The notes under the pieces: model-generated | Database searches by the model: none | What the model saw: only the letters and a program-made list of their open reading frames with translations | What the model was told of the DNA's origin: nothing | Translations under genes and position numbers: made by a program | Shown here: positions 13,556 through 16,775 of the stretch, one piece after another | Layout: each line of letters begins with the position of its first letter | Position numbering within the stretch: the first letter of the stretch is position 1 | Assembly: GCA_016649585.1 (NCBI GenBank) | Contig: JAENXH010000011.1 | Coordinates: 1-16,775 of the forward strand | DNA: 16,775 nucleotides | Direction: 5' to 3' | Source: Methanosarcinales archaeon | GTDB lineage: Archaea > Halobacteriota > Syntropharchaeia > Alkanophagales > Methanospirareceae

Positions 13556-13628
13556 GCACAACACTTTTTCTTTTTGAACGGCTTTGCCGTTCCATTGCTT
13601 TCAGCAATGTCAAAAAGAAAACCTGTGC
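13556..13628. other. Nested palindrome that folds as a three-way junction
   Basis: Outer arms TTTTCTTTTTGA (13566-13577) and TCAAAAAGAAAA (13610-13621) pair. They enclose two adjacent hairpins: GAACGGC-TTT-GCCGTTC (13576-13592) and CATTGCT-TTC-AGCAATG (13593-13609). There are no unpaired bases between the hairpins. Beyond a small internal loop, GCACA (13556-13560) pairs with TGTGC (13624-13628). The element lies between the E1-like stop (13533) and ycaO (13738). It could terminate the nfu transcript, act as a structured RNA, or be a small mobile palindrome. Confidence 0.7.
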
Positions 13629-13670
13629 TAAAAGAAAAACAATTATGTTCTTTTGGTAAAGCTTTTCTTT

Positions 13671-13719
13671 CTAAGATAAGTTATGTTTCTTGTGAAATCT
13701 CGTGGTTTTTTTATCTTAG
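13671..13719. promoter_or_regulatory. Inverted repeat at the ycaO promoter
   Basis: CTAAGATAA (13671-13679) and TTATCTTAG (13711-13719) are perfect 9-bp inverted arms 31 nt apart. The right arm overlaps the likely TATA box (TTTTTTATC, 13706-13715), whose spacing to ATG 13738 implies an almost leaderless transcript. This is a candidate operator or stem for ycaO-tfuA control. Confidence 0.4.
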
Positions 13720-13737
13720 ACTTCTTTAAGGATAAGG

Positions 13738-14970
13738 ATGAAACTCAAGTCATGTATCAAGGGCTATAAGAAGGGCACGCATCGTGCAGTTCCCCCAGAG
13801 GATACTTTTACGCGCGTGGATCCGAAGATGCCCGCCGCTGGTGTTACACGCGTTGCGGACATAACAGGGCTTGATAGGATAGGGATACCGGTATTCTCAA
13901 GCATACGACCCTCTGCGGAGGGTGGTGCGATATCGGTGTACAACGGTAAAGGCACGACGGCAGATGAAGCGAGAGTTTCCGCAATGATGGAAGCGATAGA
14001 ACGATACTCCGCGGAAGTCGGTGACAGAGAACTTTTAGTGGATAGTTATTCAGAGCTTAGCGCGAAGGAGAACGTGTTAACCCCCCGTGATTTGATTCTA
14101 CCGGATTATGTGAAGGAGGTCGAGGATGTTCGTATCCCGTGGGTGGAAGGTTATGATTTGATGCAGGAGGAAGAGATATATGTGCCTGCAAATGCGGTAT
14201 TCCATCCATTACCATCACGATATGATAGGGTCAGACTGTTCCGGTCGAATACGAACGGATTGGCAGGCGGTAACGAGCTGGAAGAGGCGATTTTTCACGG
14301 GCTTGCGGAAGTGATCGAACGAGACGCATGGTCGTTGGTGGAAATAACACGGAATACCGGCCCTGCCGTGAACATAGACGGGGGAGAAATTCGCAACCTC
14401 ATGGATAAATTCCTAGATGCTGAGGTTTCAGTGCTTATACGGGATATAACAAGCGACATCTGCGTGCCGACTTTCGCGGCCGTTTCGGATGACACGATGT
14501 TGAGGGACCCAACACTGCTCACCATTGGGATGGGTACACACACAAATGCGAGCGTTGCGATAATGCGGGCGGTTACAGAGGTTGCACAGAGCAGACTCAC
14601 TCAGATACATGGTGCGCGCGAGGATACCACGACCGCGGACGTAAGACGGATAATGGGGTATGAGTGGATGCGAAAGCAGAACGAGCACTGGTTTGAAATA
14701 TCGGAGGAGGAAGATTTAGAGCGCGTGGAATCCTTTTCTGTGGATAATGACGATTTCCTCGATGATATAAAATACGTAATGGCACGGTTAAAAGCAGGGG
14801 GATTAGAGCGAGTAATCGTGGTGGACTTGACGAGAGAGGAGATAGGCGTGCCCGTGGTGCGGGTAATCGTGCCGGGACTGGAGATGTACGGTGTTGATGG
14901 CGAACGGATAGGTAGGAGGTGCAGGAATGCCCGAAAGAAAAGTAGTCGTGTTCCTGGGACCGAGTCTTGA
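13738..14970 (+). CDS. ycaO: YcaO protein for McrA glycine thioamidation (methanogenesis marker 1)
   Basis: The 410-residue protein has the YcaO ATP-binding signatures: RVSAMMEAIERYSAE (Ser81, Glu85, Glu88, Arg89) and EEAIFHGLAEVIERDAWSL (Glu183 to Arg195). Earlier come SSIRPSAEGGAISVYNGKG and a typical TRVADITGLDRIGIPVF opening. It belongs with the archaeal YcaO proteins found next to TfuA. In Methanosarcina acetivorans this pair is needed to convert a glycine of methyl-CoM reductase into thioglycine, by ATP-dependent activation of the backbone amide. Its last 44 nt overlap tfuA in another frame, so the two are co-translated. A TATA box ending about 23 nt upstream and an AAGGATAAGG leader precede the ATG. 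Its presence implies that the host makes Mcr (or an alkyl-CoM reductase relative) elsewhere in the genome. Confidence 0.93.
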   Translation: MKLKSCIKGYKKGTHRAVPPEDTFTRVDPKMPAAGVTRVADITGLDRIGIPVFSSIRPSAEGGAISVYNGKGTTADEARVSAMMEAIERYSAEVGDRELLVDSYSELSAKENVLTPRDLILPDYVKEVEDVRIPWVEGYDLMQEEEIYVPANAVFHPLPSRYDRVRLFRSNTNGLAGGNELEEAIFHGLAEVIERDAWSLVEITRNTGPAVNIDGGEIRNLMDKFLDAEVSVLIRDITSDICVPTFAAVSDDTMLRDPTLLTIGMGTHTNASVAIMRAVTEVAQSRLTQIHGAREDTTTADVRRIMGYEWMRKQNEHWFEISEEEDLERVESFSVDNDDFLDDIKYVMARLKAGGLERVIVVDLTREEIGVPVVRVIVPGLEMYGVDGERIGRRCRNARKKSSRVPGTES

Positions 14971-15589
14971 TACGGAAAGTGCAAAGAATCTATTGGATGC
15001 TGATTATAGACCGCCTGCGAGTCGAGGAGATATTTTCAAGGCCGTACAAGAAGGAGCAGGAATAATTGGATTGATAGATGGCGTCTTCTTTCAAGCATGT
15101 GCAATAGCGCATCGTGAGATACTGTACGCGTTGGAAGAAGGCGTGAAAGTGATAGGTGCTTCGAGTATGGGCGCTTTGAGAGCTTCTGAACTTGATCTTT
15201 ATGGTATGGAAGGTGTTGGCAGGATATACGAGCTTTATAAGAGTGGAGTGCTGGTTTCGGACGATGAGGTTGCATTACTTTTTGATCCTTACACCTTTAG
15301 GCCGCTATCCGAGCCGTTGGTGAATATACGGTACAATCTCGAACTCGCGGAAGAAAAGGGGATAATAACAAAAGAGGTGGAAGAGAAAATATTGAAGGTT
15401 GCGAAATCGTTGTATTACCCGGAGAGGGATTATGAAATAATTTTATCAAATGCGGAAGAAGAACTAAATGTGGATTTGAAGCAGCTCAAGAAGTTTTTGC
15501 GAGAGGAAAGAAGAGATTTGAAGCGCGAGGATGCGATTGCGGCGTTGAAGCGGATGAAGGAGATAGTGGAAGGGGATGAAAAGGCATGA
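14927..15589 (+). CDS. tfuA: TfuA-like protein, partner of YcaO
   Basis: The 220-residue protein matches TfuA (PF07812): VVVFLGPSLDTESAKNLLDA, then YRPPASRGDIFKAVQEGAGI, GLIDGVFFQACAIAHREILY and GASSMGALRASELDLYGMEG. This covers the whole conserved domain (residues about 5-125), followed by a charged helical tail. TfuA works with YcaO in thioamide formation and is thought to bring in or deliver the sulfur donor. The ATG is preceded by GTAGGAGGTGCAGGA, a strong ribosome-binding site inside the end of ycaO. The overlap means tight coupling. A hairpin at 15651 is the likely transcript end. The protein has no visible sulfur-carrying Cys motif, so a separate sulfur carrier is expected. Confidence 0.92.
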   Translation: MPERKVVVFLGPSLDTESAKNLLDADYRPPASRGDIFKAVQEGAGIIGLIDGVFFQACAIAHREILYALEEGVKVIGASSMGALRASELDLYGMEGVGRIYELYKSGVLVSDDEVALLFDPYTFRPLSEPLVNIRYNLELAEEKGIITKEVEEKILKVAKSLYYPERDYEIILSNAEEELNVDLKQLKKFLREERRDLKREDAIAALKRMKEIVEGDEKA

Positions 15590-15650
15590 TTTAGATTGTG
15601 ACTTCTTTTATATGATCTTATTTCGGCAACTTCATCGGGCTTCTTTGCTT

Positions 15651-15673
15651 TCAAACTTTTAGAAAAAGTTTGA
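15651..15673 (+). terminator. Hairpin after tfuA
   Basis: TCAAACTTTT-AGA-AAAAGTTTGA is a perfect 10-bp stem with a 3-nt loop, about 60 nt after the tfuA stop. It lacks a long T-run downstream, so termination efficiency is uncertain. A tiny ATGC-TTC-GCAT hairpin follows at about 15679. Confidence 0.5.
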
Positions 15674-15750
15674 TCAAAATGCTTCGCATAACGCTTTATA
15701 CCAAATATTTTACGGTTACAGGCCCCGATCTTAAGTATGGAGTATGTGAC

Positions 15751-15777
15751 TTAAAAAAACGAAAAGATTTTTAATAG
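15751..15777 (+). promoter_or_regulatory. hicBA promoter with inverted repeat
   Basis: ATTTTTAATAG (15767-15777) is TATA-like. It overlaps the right arm of TTAAAAA (15751-15757) and TTTTTAA (15768-15774), 7-bp inverted arms 10 nt apart. A HicB-type antitoxin usually represses its own promoter, so this could be the operator. A second TATA-like TATAATTA lies at about 15785-15792. Confidence 0.35.
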
Positions 15778-15826
15778 TACAGGATATAATTAAAGATAAC
15801 TGCAAAGATTGATCAAAGTGATAAAA

Positions 15827-16075
15827 ATGTCTGAATGTCTTATATCCATAAAAATTGAGGAATTGGAAGAAGGGGGCTATCTTGCAACGAGTGATACCCT
15901 CCAAGGACTCATCGCGCAGGGGAGGACGATAGCAGAGACGATGGAAATAGCGCAAGATGTAGCAAGAAAACTTATTGAGTCTTATACTGAGCATGGCGAC
16001 CCTTTACCATTTGAGATTAAGCCATCAAGAAAAGTTATTCAAGATGTTAAGATACCGATAAATGTGACCGTATGA
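15827..16075 (+). CDS. hicB: HicB-family antitoxin
   Basis: From ATG 15827 the 82-residue protein reads MSECLISIKIEELEEGGYLA, then TSDTLQGLIAQGRTIAETME and IAQDVARKLIESYTEHGDPL. This is the partial RNase-H-like HicB fold, which binds and neutralises the HicA RNase. The usual C-terminal DNA-binding helix is very short or absent, as in many small archaeal HicB proteins. In-frame TTG (15809) and GTG (15818) codons lie upstream, but ATG is preferred with GTGAT just before it. It overlaps hicA by the ATGA junction at 16072-16075. The antitoxin-first order fits a unit in which HicB is made before the toxin. Confidence 0.9.
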   Translation: MSECLISIKIEELEEGGYLATSDTLQGLIAQGRTIAETMEIAQDVARKLIESYTEHGDPLPFEIKPSRKVIQDVKIPINVTV

Positions 16076-16299
16076 CGAGATTACCATCCATCACCGCAAG
16101 AGATGTTATTAAGAAGCTAAAGAAAGCAGGCTTCGTATTCGACAGACAAGCAAAAGGAAGTCACGAAATCTGGTATAATCCAACCACAAAAAGAAGAACT
16201 ACCGTTCCAAATCATCCTGGGGTTGATATTCCAAAAGGAACGTTAAAATCAATCATCAAGGAGGCAGGGCTTACCGTGGAGGAATTTTTGGAGTTATAA
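16072..16299 (+). CDS. hicA: HicA-family mRNA interferase toxin
   Basis: The 75-residue protein has the small double-stranded-RNA-binding-like HicA fold: LPSITARDVIKKLKKAGFVF, then DRQAKGSHEIWYN with the catalytic His31, and RTTVPNHPGVDIPKGTLKSI. HicA cleaves mRNA and halts translation when HicB is lost. All conserved residues are present, so the toxin should be active. The start overlaps the hicB stop. A short hairpin and an insertion sequence follow within 35 nt, so an IS has landed, or the pair has moved, right beside the module. Confidence 0.93.
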   Translation: MTRLPSITARDVIKKLKKAGFVFDRQAKGSHEIWYNPTTKRRTTVPNHPGVDIPKGTLKSIIKEAGLTVEEFLEL

Positions 16300-16307
16300 G
16301 CAAAGGC

Positions 16308-16324
16308 CCGAGGGGATGTCTCGG
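16308..16324 (+). terminator. Weak hairpin after hicA
   Basis: CCGAG-GGGATGT-CTCGG is a 5-bp stem with a 7-nt loop starting 9 nt after the hicA stop and followed by AATTTAG. It is a possible terminator of the hicBA unit. Confidence 0.35.
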
Positions 16325-16330
16325 AATTTA

Positions 16331-16775
16331 GAGGCTGTCCCATAATTAAAACACTTTTCCGATACTTTTATCTGCTTTCAACCACATATAAACCCTATGG
16401 CATTCATAAGCAGACTCCGCAACCAGAATTGGCTATTTCCTCCGAGTATAGCAGACCTAATCGATGAAGACCACATTTGTAGACTTGTGGATGAGGTGGT
16501 AGAGGGTATAGACCTTAAAAAGATCGAGGAAAAATATGATGGCCCTGGCAGTCCGGCATACCATCCAAAGGTAATGATGAAACTCCTCATTCAGGGCACC
16601 ATCGATGGGATTCGCGCTTCTCGAAAGATTTCTAAAGCGACACACGAAAATATTGTATATATGTATCTTTCCGACCGCTTGGGCCCCGATTTCCAGACGA
16701 TCTGCAGGTTCAGGAAGGATAATTTAGAGACCATCAAACTTGTTTTTGCCGAGATTATAAAATTCTCTCGCTGGA
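16331..16775 (+). mobile_element. Left end of an IS1182/IS5-like insertion sequence (partial)
   Basis: The sequence GAGGCTGTCCCATAATTA at 16331 resembles the terminal inverted repeats of IS1182-type elements (GAGGCTGTCCCA). It is followed at 16397 by a transposase gene that runs past the window. The right end and any target-site duplication lie outside, so the exact boundary is not confirmed. Confidence 0.65.
16397..16775 (+). CDS. IS1182/IS5-like transposase, N-terminal part
   Basis: ATG 16397 opens a frame of 126 codons that continues past the end of the window. It reads MAFISRLRNQNWLFPPSIAD, then LIDEDHICRLVDEVVEGIDL, YHPKVMMKLLIQGTIDGIRA, SRKISKATHENIVYMYLSDR and LGPDFQTICRFRKDN. This is the DUF772 N-terminal domain of IS1182/IS5-group DDE transposases. 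The catalytic DDE residues would lie further downstream and are not visible. ACATATAAAC (16384-16393) is a TATA-like sequence very close to the start. The frame is intact as far as it can be seen, so the element may be active. Confidence 0.85.
   Translation, partial: MAFISRLRNQNWLFPPSIADLIDEDHICRLVDEVVEGIDLKKIEEKYDGPGSPAYHPKVMMKLLIQGTIDGIRASRKISKATHENIVYMYLSDRLGPDFQTICRFRKDNLETIKLVFAEIIKFSRW

Noticed and set aside
15430..15654. Minus-strand frame MKAKKPDEVAEIRS after tfuA
   Set aside because: Most of it is antisense to tfuA. The opening looks protein-like, but the frame would start in the hairpin region without a ribosome-binding site. It could be a repeat-derived sequence, which needs a genome-wide search.

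Overview
This window reads as archaeal, from a euryarchaeal (Halobacteriota) methanogen or anaerobic methane-oxidising (ANME-like) lineage. The reasons are an adjacent ycaO-tfuA pair of the type that thioamidates methyl-coenzyme M reductase, an MtrA-like corrinoid protein, an AqpM-type aquaporin, a PGF-CTERM surface protein, A/T-rich TATA boxes about 25 nt ahead of several starts, and a decayed F420-hydrogenase-beta-like gene. Species-level assignment is not possible from the sequence alone.

Layout. (1) Positions 1-3983, minus strand: one tight operon read from 3983 downwards. It encodes a COG0701/ArsP-like permease, a small thioredoxin with a zinc ribbon, an ACR3 arsenite carrier, a soluble MtrA-like corrinoid protein with a winged-helix-like tail, and a half-size permease cut by the window edge. 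A perfect 20-bp palindrome lies between its TATA box and first codon, as expected for an ArsR-type operator. (2) 4061-5326, minus: a radical SAM protein fused to a ubiquitin-like (MoaD/ThiS) domain ending in Gly-Gly. (3) 5521-7427: a bacterial-looking catalase gene with a decayed FrhB/FdhB-like 3' end on one side and a decayed aquaporin 3' end on the other. (4) 7552-10715, plus: a PGF-CTERM surface protein with a cysteine-less rhodanese domain, a membrane-gene remnant, a GlcG/HbpS-like protein, an intact aquaporin, a cyclophilin-like protein and an unrecognised small protein. (5) 10737-12313: a thioredoxin-CcdA fusion (minus), divergent from a PNPOx-like flavoprotein. (6) 12396-15589, plus: an Nfu iron-sulfur scaffold, a 44-residue Cys-rich protein, an E1-like ThiF/MoeB enzyme, a three-way-junction palindrome, then ycaO and tfuA. 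(7) 15827 to the end: a hicB-hicA toxin-antitoxin pair and the left end of an IS1182/IS5-like insertion sequence whose transposase runs off the window.

Themes. The left operon looks like metalloid (arsenic) handling, and the embedded MtrA-like protein raises the possibility of methyl transfer linked to arsenic. The centre looks like defence against oxidants: catalase, water/peroxide channel, haem-binding-like protein, extracytoplasmic disulfide chemistry and a flavoprotein. The right part looks like sulfur and iron-sulfur chemistry feeding the thioamide modification of McrA. The catalase insertion, the decayed genes, the toxin-antitoxin pair and the IS show a locus with repeated rearrangement. 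No tRNA, rRNA or CRISPR array was recognised.
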